The notes under the pieces: model-generated
Databases searched by the model: none
What the model was told of the DNA's origin: nothing
The model's input: the letters and a program-made list of their open reading frames with translations, nothing else
Assembly (NCBI RefSeq): GCF_001424875.1
Contig: NZ_LMCT01000011.1
Location: 227,982 to 278,198 of the forward strand
Reading direction: 5' to 3'
Source of the DNA: Kitasatospora sp. Root107
GTDB taxonomy: Bacteria > Actinomycetota > Actinomycetes > Streptomycetales > Streptomycetaceae
Length of the DNA: 50,217 nt
In this document: positions 19,797 through 28,450 of the stretch, one piece after another
How positions within the stretch are numbered: the first letter of the stretch is position 1
How the letters are laid out: each line of letters opens with the position of its first letter
Position numbers and translations under genes: made by a program

Positions 19797-20572
19797 GCGG
19801 GCCGGCCGTGCGGCCTGACAGCGACCGATGGATGCCAGTTCTCCGGAGAGCCACCGGGGCCCGCCGCATCCGGCTGATCTGCTTCCCCTATGCGGGAGGC
19901 GGCCCCGACGTCTTCAGGGGCTGGGGCGACGGCCTGGACGACGGAGTGGAACTGGTCGCTGTCAGGCTGCCCGGCCGGGGCCTCCGCCTGACCGAGGCAA
20001 TGTACGACGACTGGGACACCCTGCTGGCGGACACCTTCGCCGTGCTCTCCGCGTCCGGCGTCCTCGCCGCCCCGCACGCCTTCTACGGCCACAGCTTCGG
20101 AGGGCGGCTGGCTTACGAGATGACCCGGCTGGCGGCCGACGCCTGTCCGGGCGCCACCCGGCGGCTGTTCGTCTCCGGCAGCCGCAGTCCCAACTCTCCA
20201 CAGGCGCGCCCCTATCTGCACGAACTGCCGAAGGACCGCTACCTCGACGCGGTCCGCGCCATGGGCGGCACACCTGCGGAGATTCTGGACAACAGCGCCA
20301 TGATGCGGCTGTTCCTGCCGACCATGCGGGCCGACATGCGGCTGGCGGAACTGTGGGACGACCGGCACGGGACACCGGGCGTGAACGTCCCGATCACCGC
20401 GCTGTACGGGCGTCACGACCCCGTCGACGGACGGGACGCCATGCGCGACTGGCAGCTCTACACCAGCCGCGGCTGCGACCTGGTGGAACTGCCCGGCGGC
20501 CACTTCTTCCTGGACACGCACCGGGACCGACTGCTGGAAACGATCAACGAGAGGCTGGGGGGATCCTCATGA
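19793..20572 (+). CDS. Type II thioesterase
   Basis: This 259-residue alpha/beta hydrolase has the GrsT-type signatures: RLICFPYAGGGPDVFRGW at the start, the nucleophile in GHSFGG, the acidic residue in YGRHDPVD and the His in GGHFFLD. Such enzymes clear misprimed carriers or release a finished aminoacyl unit. Because no condensation domain is encoded here, release of a free modified amino acid from the carrier is a real possibility. GTG 19793 overlaps the carrier stop; a later GTG at 19808 is also possible. It is coupled by ATGA to the adenylation gene. Confidence 0.92.
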   Translation: MSGPAVRPDSDRWMPVLRRATGARRIRLICFPYAGGGPDVFRGWGDGLDDGVELVAVRLPGRGLRLTEAMYDDWDTLLADTFAVLSASGVLAAPHAFYGHSFGGRLAYEMTRLAADACPGATRRLFVSGSRSPNSPQARPYLHELPKDRYLDAVRAMGGTPAEILDNSAMMRLFLPTMRADMRLAELWDDRHGTPGVNVPITALYGRHDPVDGRDAMRDWQLYTSRGCDLVELPGGHFFLDTHRDRLLETINERLGGSS

Positions 20573-22170
20573 CCGCACCGCACCGCCCGACGCCTGCCGC
20601 ACTGGCGGCACACCGGGCGCTCAACCACGGCACCACCTCCCCCTACCCCGAGCTCGGGGTCAAGGAGCTGTTCGAGGCCCAGGCAGCCCGCCGTCCCGCC
20701 GCCACCGCACTCGTCCACCCCGGCGGGAGCCTCGACTACCGCACACTGGACGGGCTCGCCAACGACCTCGCCGCCCGCCTGAGCGCGGCGGGTGTCCGCC
20801 CCGGCGACACCGTGACCGTGCGGATGGCCCGCTCCGCCGAACTGATCATCGCCCTGCTGGCCACGGTCAAGTGCGGTGCCGCCTACCTCCCCGCCGACCC
20901 GGCCTGGCCCGACGACCGGCTGCACGCCCTGCTGGAACGCACCGGCGGCACCCACGTCCTCACCCGGGCCGACGACGCCGAGGACGTGCTGGCCCGGCTG
21001 CCCGGCCGGCACGTCCTCCCGGTCGAACAGGGCTCTCTGACGGAGCGACAGGACTCACCGGCGTACCGCGGCTCGCCGGACGACATCGCGTACATCAACT
21101 TCACCTCCGGCTCGACGGGCACCCCCAAGGGCGTACCCGTGCGCCACCGGGGCATCGTCCGGCTCGTCCACGATGCCCGCTACGCCCGCCTGGACGAGGA
21201 CACCGTCCTGCTCCAGCTGGCGCCCGCCTCCTTCGACGCGGCCACCTTCGAGATCTGGGGCGCTCTGCTGCACGGCGGCACCTGTGTGCTGTACCCCGAT
21301 TCCTTCATCCGGCTCGGCCGGCTGCGCCGGGTCCTGACCGAGCACAGGGTGAGCGTGCTCTTCCTCACCACCGCGCTCTTCAACACCGTCGTCGACGAGG
21401 CCCCGGACACCCTGGCGACCGTGACCACCGTCCTGACCGGCGGAGAGGCGCACTCCCTCACCCACATGGCCACCGCGCTGCGCGTGTACGGAACCGAACG
21501 CATCGTCAGCGTCTACGGGCCCACCGAGTGCACCACCTTCGCCACCTACCACCCGGTCCGCCAGCTGCACCCGGACGAGTCCAGCCTCCCCATCGGCCGC
21601 CCCATCCAGAACACCCGCGCCTATGTCGTGCAGGACGGCCGGCTCTGCGAACCGGGCGAGACCGGTGAGATCCTGCTGGCCGGTCCCGGCCTCTCCCCGG
21701 GCTACCTCGGCCTGCCGGAGACCAACGCGCGCCAGTTCGTCGACCTCGACCTCGACGGGGTACGGGAACGGCTCTACCGCACCGGCGACCGCGCCTGCCT
21801 CTCCGAGCGTGGCCACCTCGTCTTCCAGGGCCGCCTCGACGACCAGGTCAAGGTCAACGGTTTCCGCATCGAACTCGGCGAGATCGCCTACCACTTGGAT
21901 GCGCACGTCGGAGTGCGGCAGAGCTTCGTCACCACCCGGCCGAACGGCCAGGGCGGACAGGAACTCGTCGCCTTCGTGGTGCCGGACGCGGCAGGGCGCG
22001 CTCCCGAGGAGTTCCGCGCCCACCTGCTCGTCCGGCTGCCCGCCTACATGGTCCCGTCCGTCGTCCGGCTGTGCGAGGCGCTGCCCCTGACCGCCACGGG
22101 CAAGGTGGACCGGCGGGCCCTGCTGGCCGGTCACGGCGCTCTTCCCGTCTCCGTGGGGGTGTCGTCATGA
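20569..22170 (+). CDS. Stand-alone NRPS adenylation domain, branched aliphatic pocket
   Basis: This 533-residue protein is one adenylation domain without condensation or carrier domains. It shows A3 (NFTSGSTGTPKG), A5 (YGPTE), A7 (YRTGDRA), A8 (GRLDDQVKVNGFRIELGEI) and the A10 lysine (Lys512 in TATGKVDR). Aligning by eye to GrsA gives pocket residues D223, A224, F227, F265, L289, G291, V315, T323, F324 and K512, i.e. DAFFLGVTFK. This belongs with codes for branched aliphatic amino acids such as isoleucine or valine. It should activate the amino acid and load the carrier at 19530. The ATGA overlaps on both sides support a tight functional unit. Substrate is a prediction, not a measurement. Confidence 0.93.
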   Translation: MTAPHRPTPAALAAHRALNHGTTSPYPELGVKELFEAQAARRPAATALVHPGGSLDYRTLDGLANDLAARLSAAGVRPGDTVTVRMARSAELIIALLATVKCGAAYLPADPAWPDDRLHALLERTGGTHVLTRADDAEDVLARLPGRHVLPVEQGSLTERQDSPAYRGSPDDIAYINFTSGSTGTPKGVPVRHRGIVRLVHDARYARLDEDTVLLQLAPASFDAATFEIWGALLHGGTCVLYPDSFIRLGRLRRVLTEHRVSVLFLTTALFNTVVDEAPDTLATVTTVLTGGEAHSLTHMATALRVYGTERIVSVYGPTECTTFATYHPVRQLHPDESSLPIGRPIQNTRAYVVQDGRLCEPGETGEILLAGPGLSPGYLGLPETNARQFVDLDLDGVRERLYRTGDRACLSERGHLVFQGRLDDQVKVNGFRIELGEIAYHLDAHVGVRQSFVTTRPNGQGGQELVAFVVPDAAGRAPEEFRAHLLVRLPAYMVPSVVRLCEALPLTATGKVDRRALLAGHGALPVSVGVSS

Positions 22171-23345
22171 GCACCTCCCTGCCCGACCGGAGCCTGGCCC
22201 ACGAGTTCCCTTTCCTCGACGCCGCGCACGACGAATTCCGCGCCCTGGTACGGGAGCAGCTCGCGGAGCACGTACTGCCCCACGCCGACGTCTGGGAGGA
22301 GCAGCGCCGCATCGGCACCGACGGCTGGAAGGCGCTCGGCGCGGTGGGTCTCCTGGAGGTCGGCCACACGGGCGACGACTTCCTGCGCAGCGCCGTTCTG
22401 CTGGAGGAACTCGGCGCGACCGGCTACGCCGGCGTCCGGGCCTCCGTCGGCGTCCACGCGTACATGGCCCTCTCCTACGTCCTGATGTTCGGGACCGCGG
22501 AGCAGCAGGCGGCGCACCTCCCCGCCGCCCACCGTGGCGAGCGGGTCACGGCGCTGGCCATCACCGAGCCCGACGCGGGCTCGGACCTGCGGGAGCTGCG
22601 GACGTACGCCGCGCCGCGTGGCGGCGACGCCACGGCCGGCTTCGTGCTCGACGGCCACAAGAGCTACGTCGCCAACGGCACCGGTTCCGGCCTGCTCGTC
22701 GTGCTGGCGCGGACGAGCCGGCCCGCCGGCACGGCCGCCCGGGGACTGACCGGGGCGAGCCTGCTGCTGGTCGACGCCGACAGTCCGGGCATCACCCGGC
22801 GCCCACAGCCGATGGCGGGCTGGCGTGCCGCCGACATCGCCGAGATCGACTTCGCCGGCGTCGAGGTCCCGGCGGACGCCCTGCTCGGCCGCCGCGACCG
22901 CGCGCTGCTCCAGCTGATGCGCGCCCTCGACTTCGAACGCCTCGTTGCGGGCCTGCTGGCGGTCGGTGGCGTACGGCACACCCTGCACCTGGTGGACCGT
23001 CACGTCCGCACCCGCCGGGTCAAGGGTGTGCCACTCGGCTCGCTCCAGGCAGTGCGGCACCGACTCGGCGAGCTGTACGGCGAATTCGACCTGGTGCGCC
23101 GCTACGCCCACCACGCGGCCTGGCTGCACTCCCGGGGACGGCTCGACACCCGCACCTCCTCGGTGCTGAAGCTGCGCTCCACCGAACTGGCGCTGTCCGC
23201 CGCCCAGGTGTGCGCCCAGTACCACGGGGCGCTGGGGTATCTGGAAGGCTCCGAGGTCGCCCGGGTGCACCGGGACGCGACCGCCGGCACGATCGCCGCG
23301 GGGGCCAGCGAGCTGCTGCGCGACATGATCTTCGAGGCGAACTGA
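22167..23345 (+). CDS. Acyl-CoA dehydrogenase-like flavoprotein (KtzA-like candidate)
   Basis: This 392-residue protein has the acyl-CoA dehydrogenase fold: ALAITEPDAGSDLRELRT for FAD binding and QYHGALGYLEGSEVARVHRDA near the end. The catalytic Glu position of short/medium-chain enzymes (YEGTSEI) reads AAGASEL, so that base is missing. A Glu in the isovaleryl-CoA dehydrogenase position is present instead (Glu257, ALDFERLVAG). The neighbouring halogenase, carrier and A domain match the kutzneride set, in which KtzA closes a cyclopropane on a gamma-chlorinated carrier-bound isoleucine. Cyclopropane formation is therefore the leading idea; simple alpha,beta-desaturation is the alternative. It overlaps the A domain by 4 bp and is 1 bp from the antiporter. 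Confidence 0.88.
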   Translation: MSTSLPDRSLAHEFPFLDAAHDEFRALVREQLAEHVLPHADVWEEQRRIGTDGWKALGAVGLLEVGHTGDDFLRSAVLLEELGATGYAGVRASVGVHAYMALSYVLMFGTAEQQAAHLPAAHRGERVTALAITEPDAGSDLRELRTYAAPRGGDATAGFVLDGHKSYVANGTGSGLLVVLARTSRPAGTAARGLTGASLLLVDADSPGITRRPQPMAGWRAADIAEIDFAGVEVPADALLGRRDRALLQLMRALDFERLVAGLLAVGGVRHTLHLVDRHVRTRRVKGVPLGSLQAVRHRLGELYGEFDLVRRYAHHAAWLHSRGRLDTRTSSVLKLRSTELALSAAQVCAQYHGALGYLEGSEVARVHRDATAGTIAAGASELLRDMIFEAN

Positions 23346-23346
23346 G

Positions 23347-24741
23347 ATGGCCCGTAAATCCGCCGGGGTGGCGGTGGCCGTCGCCGTCACCACCGTGCTC
23401 CCGCTCACCGTCGTCGCACTCACCGCCATCGGCCTGCCCCGCACCGGCGCGGGCACCGGCTCCGGTGCCGGGCCGCAGCTCGGTGCCACCGGCCACTTCT
23501 TCCTCGCCGTCGCCGCCGTGCTGGCCGCCTCCCACCTCGGTGGCGTGCTCGCCCAGCGGCTCGGGCAGCCCCGGGTCATCGGGGAGATCTGCGCCGGCCT
23601 TGCCCTGGGGCCTTCGCTGCTCGGCAAGCTGGCGCCGGACGTACTGGCCTGGCTGTTCCCGCACAGCACGCTCGGCCCGATCGACGGGCTGGCCCAACTC
23701 GGCCTCGTTCTCTTCATGTTCGGGGTGGGCCAGGAACTCGCCGGCATGCGGCTCCGCGGCGCGGCGGCCCGGGCCGTCCTGGTCAGCCAGTCCTCGGTGC
23801 TGGTGCCCTTCGCCCTCGGCACCGTCATCGCCGTTCCACTGGCCGCCCGGTACGCCGGCCCGAACGGCAACGGCCTCGCCTTCGTCCTCTTCATCGGCTG
23901 CGCCCTGAGCATCACCGCGTTCCCCGTTCTCGCCCGGCTCCTCGCCGACCTCGGGATCTCCCGGACCGAAGCGGGACGGCTGAGCCTGTTCGCGGCGGCT
24001 GTCGGCGACGGCGCCGGCTGGCTCGCCCTCGCGGCGATCCTGGCCTCCGTACACGGCTCGAACCCCACCACGCTGCTGCTCAACGGTGCCGCCGCGGTCG
24101 CCGTGGTGGTGCTCTTCCTGGGGCCGGTCAAACGGCTGCTGGCCCGCTGGGCCGAGCGCGACCACGGCAGCGCGGCGACCGTGGCGGTCCTGGTCGTCTG
24201 CGTCTCGGCCGCCGCGACGCTCACCGCGGCGATCGGCGTGCACCAGCTGATCGGTGCCCTGCTGGTCGGGCTCGCCTGGCCGGCCGCCCCGGTGGCCGTC
24301 ACCGAGCGGCTGACCGGCACGGCCAAGGGCGTCCTGCTGCCGTTCTTCTTCTTCGGCTTCGGCCTGACGGTGGACCTGAGCGCGCTGGACTGGGACGGCG
24401 GGACCATCCTGGTCTTCCTCGGGCTGCTCACCATGGCCACCTTCGGAAAGATCGCCGGGCCGGGTCTGTGCGCGTGGCTCACCGGTATGGAGCGCAGGCC
24501 CGCCCTGGTCGTCGGTGTCCTGCTCAACGCCCGTGGCCTGACCGAGCTGATCGTCATTCAGATCGGCTACGGCGCAGGGATCATCGACGCCCGGATGCTC
24601 GCCATTCTCACCCTCGTCGCGCTTGGCACCACCGTGATGACCAGCCCGCTGCTGCGCCTGCTCGCGGGCCCCGGCCGCCGACCGGGTGCCACGCCGAGCG
24701 AAACACCGGTGCCGCCCCGGGAGCTCGCGTCCCGCAGCTGA
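23347..24741 (+). CDS. CPA2-type cation/proton antiporter
   Basis: This 464-residue protein has about 12-13 membrane segments. Typical features are LGQPRVIGEICAGLALGPSLLG, LVLFMFGVGQEL and SITAFPVLARLLADLGI, followed by AAVGDGAGWLAL, where the GD(G) motif corresponds to the ND/DD ion-binding site of the family, and LNARGLTELIVIQIG. Family members exchange Na+ or K+ for protons. Similar antiporters occur in several actinomycete antibiotic clusters, where they are proposed to aid self-protection or product export; that role is inferred. It starts one base after the flavoprotein stop, so it is co-transcribed with the halogenase unit. The short polar C-terminus lacks a TrkA domain. Confidence 0.88.
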   Translation: MARKSAGVAVAVAVTTVLPLTVVALTAIGLPRTGAGTGSGAGPQLGATGHFFLAVAAVLAASHLGGVLAQRLGQPRVIGEICAGLALGPSLLGKLAPDVLAWLFPHSTLGPIDGLAQLGLVLFMFGVGQELAGMRLRGAAARAVLVSQSSVLVPFALGTVIAVPLAARYAGPNGNGLAFVLFIGCALSITAFPVLARLLADLGISRTEAGRLSLFAAAVGDGAGWLALAAILASVHGSNPTTLLLNGAAAVAVVVLFLGPVKRLLARWAERDHGSAATVAVLVVCVSAAATLTAAIGVHQLIGALLVGLAWPAAPVAVTERLTGTAKGVLLPFFFFGFGLTVDLSALDWDGGTILVFLGLLTMATFGKIAGPGLCAWLTGMERRPALVVGVLLNARGLTELIVIQIGYGAGIIDARMLAILTLVALGTTVMTSPLLRLLAGPGRRPGATPSETPVPPRELASRS

Positions 24742-24828
24742 GCCGTGCCCGACGGCGGTCCACCGCCGCCCCTCCCGCACCGGCCGCCGGTGCCTTGGGA
24801 CGCCACCAGGAAAGGACAGACCGAGAGC

Positions 24829-25881
24829 ATGCCCACCGATGTGGACTTCCATCTCCCCTTCACCGCGCCGAAACCGGTGCCGGACGCGGTCGAGCAGGCC
24901 CAGCGGCGCGGCGTGGACTGGGCCGTGCAGCACGGCCTGCTCCGGCCGACCGACGCCGCCGTGGGGTACTTCCTGGCCATGCGACTGGCCGATGTCGCGG
25001 CCGGCTTCTGCCCCAAGGCCGGTGGTCCGGATCTGGACCTGATGACCGATGTCATCACCTGGACCGCGGTCTGCGACGACTTCTTCGACGGCCCGGCCGG
25101 CGACGACCCGGCGTTCGCCGCCGCCGTGGTGGCCGCACTCACAGCGGTGACCGGGGCGAAGGGGCCGGTCACCGCCTCCGCCCCGGCCGGGGCGGAGGGA
25201 CTGGCCGCCGCCACCGCCGACCTGTGGGCGCGGCTGCACGCTCCGATGACCGAGCAGTGGCGCGACCGGGCGGGCCGCAGCTGGGCCCGCTTCCTCCGTT
25301 CCTTCCTCGCCGAAGCCGACGCCCGGCGCGCCCGTACCGTCCCTGACCTGGCCGGCTACCTCGCTCTGCGCCGGGAGACCATGGCGATGTACGTGTACCT
25401 CGACGCCGCGGAACGGACCGGTCGTTACGAGGTCCCGGAGCGGGTGCTGGCCGATCCGACGCTGCGCCGGCTGAGCGAGCTGCAGATCGACATCCTCGCC
25501 CACTGCAACGACGTTCACTCGGTCGAGCACGAGGAGGCCCGGGGCGACACGCACAACCTGGTGCTCGTCCTGGAGGCCGGGAGCCGTCGCCCGCGCGGGG
25601 AGGTGATCGAGGAGATCCGTCGCAGGGTCGGCGGGCTCACCGAGGAGTTCCTGCACAACGCCGCCGGGATACCCGGCCTCCTGGTGCGCCTGTCCTGCGA
25701 CCCGTACGAGCGGATGAGCACCGACCGCTACATCCGAGCCATGACCCACCAGCTCCGGGTGACCTACGACTGGTCCCTCGCGACCAGGAGGTACGCCGGT
25801 CAGCTCGCGGCCGGGCGGCGGCCGGAGTACCTGACCCACGGCGCCGCACCGCGCGGCGTACGGACCGGAAAGGCGCGCTGA
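24829..25881 (+). CDS. Class I terpene synthase
   Basis: This 350-residue protein carries both metal-binding motifs of bacterial class I terpene cyclases: D83-D-F-F-D87 (VCDDFFDG) and the NSE triad N227-D-x-x-S231-x-x-x-E235 (NDVHSVEHE). An RY pair follows in the C-terminal helix (STDRYIRAMTH). It ionises a linear prenyl diphosphate and cyclises it. The nearby prenyltransferase (27272) suggests a C20 substrate, but a sesquiterpene is not excluded. The ATG at 24829 has an AAAGGA site, 87 bp after the antiporter. P450 and prenyltransferase genes follow with a 2-bp gap and an overlap, so the three form one unit. Confidence 0.93.
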   Translation: MPTDVDFHLPFTAPKPVPDAVEQAQRRGVDWAVQHGLLRPTDAAVGYFLAMRLADVAAGFCPKAGGPDLDLMTDVITWTAVCDDFFDGPAGDDPAFAAAVVAALTAVTGAKGPVTASAPAGAEGLAAATADLWARLHAPMTEQWRDRAGRSWARFLRSFLAEADARRARTVPDLAGYLALRRETMAMYVYLDAAERTGRYEVPERVLADPTLRRLSELQIDILAHCNDVHSVEHEEARGDTHNLVLVLEAGSRRPRGEVIEEIRRRVGGLTEEFLHNAAGIPGLLVRLSCDPYERMSTDRYIRAMTHQLRVTYDWSLATRRYAGQLAAGRRPEYLTHGAAPRGVRTGKAR

Positions 25882-25883
25882 CC

Positions 25884-27275
25884 ATGCCCGGCACCCTCCC
25901 TCACGCCTTCCTCCCCACGCCCGTCCTGCCGGGCGGAGTCCCGTTGCTCGGTCACGCCCTTCGGCTGGCCCGGCGGCCGCTGCACTTCGTCGAGGAACTG
26001 CGCGACCACGGCGAGGTCGTCGTCTTCAGAATCGGCACCCGGCCGGCCTACATGGTCAGCACCGGGGAACTCCTGAAGGACATCCTGATCACCCATCAGA
26101 GCAAGTTCGAGAAGGGCGGCAGCCTGTTCGACCAGGCCAGGAAGCTGCTCGGGAACGGTCTCGCCGCCTCGAACGGTGAACTGCACCTGCGCCAGCGCCG
26201 GTTGTCGCAGCCGGCCTTCCACCACAGCCGGATGGCCATCTACGCCCGCGCCGCGATCGACTCGGTCGCAGCCGTCTCCGGTTCCTGGCGCGACGGCCAG
26301 GTACTGGACCTGGGCCGTGACCTCAACGGCATGACCATGGAGATCCTGGCCAGAACGCTCTTCTCCGGCCTCACCCCGGAGGCGGCCGCCGAGATCCGGC
26401 GCACCCTGCCCGCCCTGGTCGCGGGCGTCGGACGACGGGCCTTCCTGCCGGTCGATTTCGTTCACAGGCTCCCGCTCCCGGTGAACCAGCGCGAGGCGGC
26501 CGACCTGCGGCGGCTCTACGAGGTGGTCGACGGCATCATCGCGGACTACCGGGCCGGCGAGCTGGACCAGGACGACCTGCTGTCGATGCTGATGCTGGCG
26601 CGCGACGAGCAGACCGGTGAGGGCATGACCACCCATCAGATCCACGACGAGATCCGGTCGATGATGGTGGCCGGCACCGAGACGTCGGCCACCCTGCTGC
26701 TCTGGGCCTTCCACGTGCTGAGTTCCCGCCCGGATGTCGAGCGTCGAGTGCACGCCGAACTCGACCAGGTGCTGGCGGGCCGCCCGGTGGCCTACACCGA
26801 CCTGCCGCGACTCGAATACCTCGGCAGGGTCATCCAGGAACTGCTGCGGATGTACCCGACCGGCTGGATCCTGACCCGTCGCACCACCGCCGAGGTCAGC
26901 CTCGGCGGCCACCGCATCCCCGAGGGAGCGGACGTGTTCTTCAGCCCGTACGCCCTTCACCGCGACCCGGCGGTCTTCCCCGACCCCGACCGGTTCGACC
27001 CGGACCGCTGGCTCCCCGAGCGGGCCGGGTCCATCCCCCGCCATGCCTTTCTGCCGTTCGGGGCGGGCGTACGCAAGTGCATCGGCGAGTCGCTCGCCTA
27101 CGCCGAGATCACGATCGCGCTCGCCGCGCTCGCCGGCCGCTGGCGGCTGCGGTCCGTCACCGACCACCCGGCCCGGGCGGTGGCCCGCTCCACCCTGCGG
27201 CCGAAGGAGTCCCTCATGCGGGTCGAGGCACGGCAGCCGGTCGAGGCACGACACCCGGAGAGGACGGCACCATGA
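25884..27275 (+). CDS. Cytochrome P450
   Basis: This 463-residue P450 has the I-helix oxygen-binding motif AGTETSA, the ExxR of the K helix (ELLR in VIQELLRMYPT) and the heme ligand Cys399 in FLPFGAGVRKCIGE. The N-terminal region (LPGGVPLLGHALRLARRPLHFVEELRDHGEVVVFRIGT, given here in description only as a proline-rich start) and overall form resemble the class that oxidises terpene scaffolds in actinomycetes, such as the pentalenene oxidase PtlI and CYP170. It lies 2 bp after the terpene synthase and overlaps the prenyltransferase by 4 bp, so oxidation of the cyclised terpene is its likely job. No dedicated ferredoxin is seen. Confidence 0.93.
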   Translation: MPGTLPHAFLPTPVLPGGVPLLGHALRLARRPLHFVEELRDHGEVVVFRIGTRPAYMVSTGELLKDILITHQSKFEKGGSLFDQARKLLGNGLAASNGELHLRQRRLSQPAFHHSRMAIYARAAIDSVAAVSGSWRDGQVLDLGRDLNGMTMEILARTLFSGLTPEAAAEIRRTLPALVAGVGRRAFLPVDFVHRLPLPVNQREAADLRRLYEVVDGIIADYRAGELDQDDLLSMLMLARDEQTGEGMTTHQIHDEIRSMMVAGTETSATLLLWAFHVLSSRPDVERRVHAELDQVLAGRPVAYTDLPRLEYLGRVIQELLRMYPTGWILTRRTTAEVSLGGHRIPEGADVFFSPYALHRDPAVFPDPDRFDPDRWLPERAGSIPRHAFLPFGAGVRKCIGESLAYAEITIALAALAGRWRLRSVTDHPARAVARSTLRPKESLMRVEARQPVEARHPERTAP

Positions 27276-28321
27276 CGACGGCTCCGGTACGCGGGACCGC
27301 ACACACCCTGGACCAGGCGGACCTGCGCTCCATGCTGGCGGAGGTCGAGGACGGACTGCGCACGTTCCTTGCCGGTGAGAGCCGACGCCAGTCGCCCGCG
27401 GACCCGAGGGCCGGTGCCCCGGCCCGGGCTGTCACGGAGCTCATCAGGGCCGGCGGCAAGCGCCTGCGCCCGAGATTCCTGCTCAGCGGCTACCTCGCCG
27501 CCGGCGGCCGGCCGGACAGGAGACCGGTTCGGGCCGCCATGGCCCTGGAACTCCTGCACGCCGCAGCGCTCATCCACGACGACGTGATGGACGATGCAGA
27601 CCGCCGCCGCTCGCAGCCGACGGTCCACGCGCGGCACGCGGGCATCCACCGGGCGAGCGGTTGGTTCGGTGAACCCCGCCGCTACGGCGAATCGGTGGCG
27701 GTCCTGGCCGGCGACCTGGCCTGGGCGTACGCCGACTACCTGATGGCCGACCTCTCCCCGGCGGTCACCGAGGAGTGGTTCGAGCTCAAGGCCGAACTGA
27801 TAGCCGGCCAGGCCCTGGACGTCGCCGCCGCGGTCGAACTGACCCCCGACGCGGACCTGGCCCGGCAGATAGCGGTGCTGAAGTCGGGCCGGTACACCAT
27901 CCACCGCCCGCTGGTGCTCGGTGCCCTGCTGGCCGGCCGCACCGATCTCACCGCCGTCTTCGAGCAGTACGGGGAGGCCCTCGGAGAGGCGTTCCAGCTG
28001 CGCGACGACCTCATCGACGCGTTCGGCGACAGCGGCACGAGCGGCAAACCGGCGGGTGGGGACTTCGGCCGCGGCAAGATGACCCTGCTGCTCTCACTGG
28101 CAATGCGCTCCGACGTCGGCATCCGCGCCCTGGTCGAGACCGGCGAGATCGCCGTCATCCGCGACCGCCTCCGCGGCAGCGCCGTCCACGCCCAGGTCGA
28201 GGCCCGGATAGCCCACCTCGTCACCCGCGCCCGCGCCACCCTCGACACCGCCGGCCTGTCCCCGGAATGGCGCGCCCAGCTCGCCGCCACGGCAACCCTG
28301 GCCGCGTACCGGAACAACTGA
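27272..28321 (+). CDS. Polyprenyl diphosphate synthase (GGPP synthase-like)
   Basis: This 349-residue trans-prenyltransferase has both aspartate-rich motifs: D103-D-V-M-D107 (IHDDVMDD) and D245-D-L-I-D249 (FQLRDDLIDAFGD). RAGGKRLRPRF and GGDFGRGKMTLL-type segments are also present. The residues four to six before the first motif are alanines, so there is no bulky stop for chain growth; C20 or longer product is therefore plausible. It would supply the substrate of the terpene synthase two genes upstream. The ATG overlaps the P450 stop by 4 bp. It is the last gene of the cluster as judged by the change of gene content after it. Confidence 0.93.
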   Translation: MTTAPVRGTAHTLDQADLRSMLAEVEDGLRTFLAGESRRQSPADPRAGAPARAVTELIRAGGKRLRPRFLLSGYLAAGGRPDRRPVRAAMALELLHAAALIHDDVMDDADRRRSQPTVHARHAGIHRASGWFGEPRRYGESVAVLAGDLAWAYADYLMADLSPAVTEEWFELKAELIAGQALDVAAAVELTPDADLARQIAVLKSGRYTIHRPLVLGALLAGRTDLTAVFEQYGEALGEAFQLRDDLIDAFGDSGTSGKPAGGDFGRGKMTLLLSLAMRSDVGIRALVETGEIAVIRDRLRGSAVHAQVEARIAHLVTRARATLDTAGLSPEWRAQLAATATLAAYRNN

Positions 28322-28450
28322 GCACTCGGGGGTCGCATCCGATCTCAGGCAATCACCGGCTACCTCCACGCGTGGCGCGGCGGCTTCCGGTGGGGGCAGG
28401 CGACTGCCAAGGTGAGGATTCGCTGTCGCGGCCGAGAGGACGGGGACCGG

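Noticed and set aside
19828..20568. N-terminal extension of the adenylation domain frame
   Set aside because: It overlaps the thioesterase completely and is Arg/Pro-rich. The ATG at 20569 with the ATGA overlap matches the family start.
23020..25839. Minus-strand open frame of 939 codons across the flavoprotein, antiporter and terpene synthase
   Set aside because: Low-complexity translation typical of GC-rich antisense frames; all three plus-strand genes have intact catalytic motifs.
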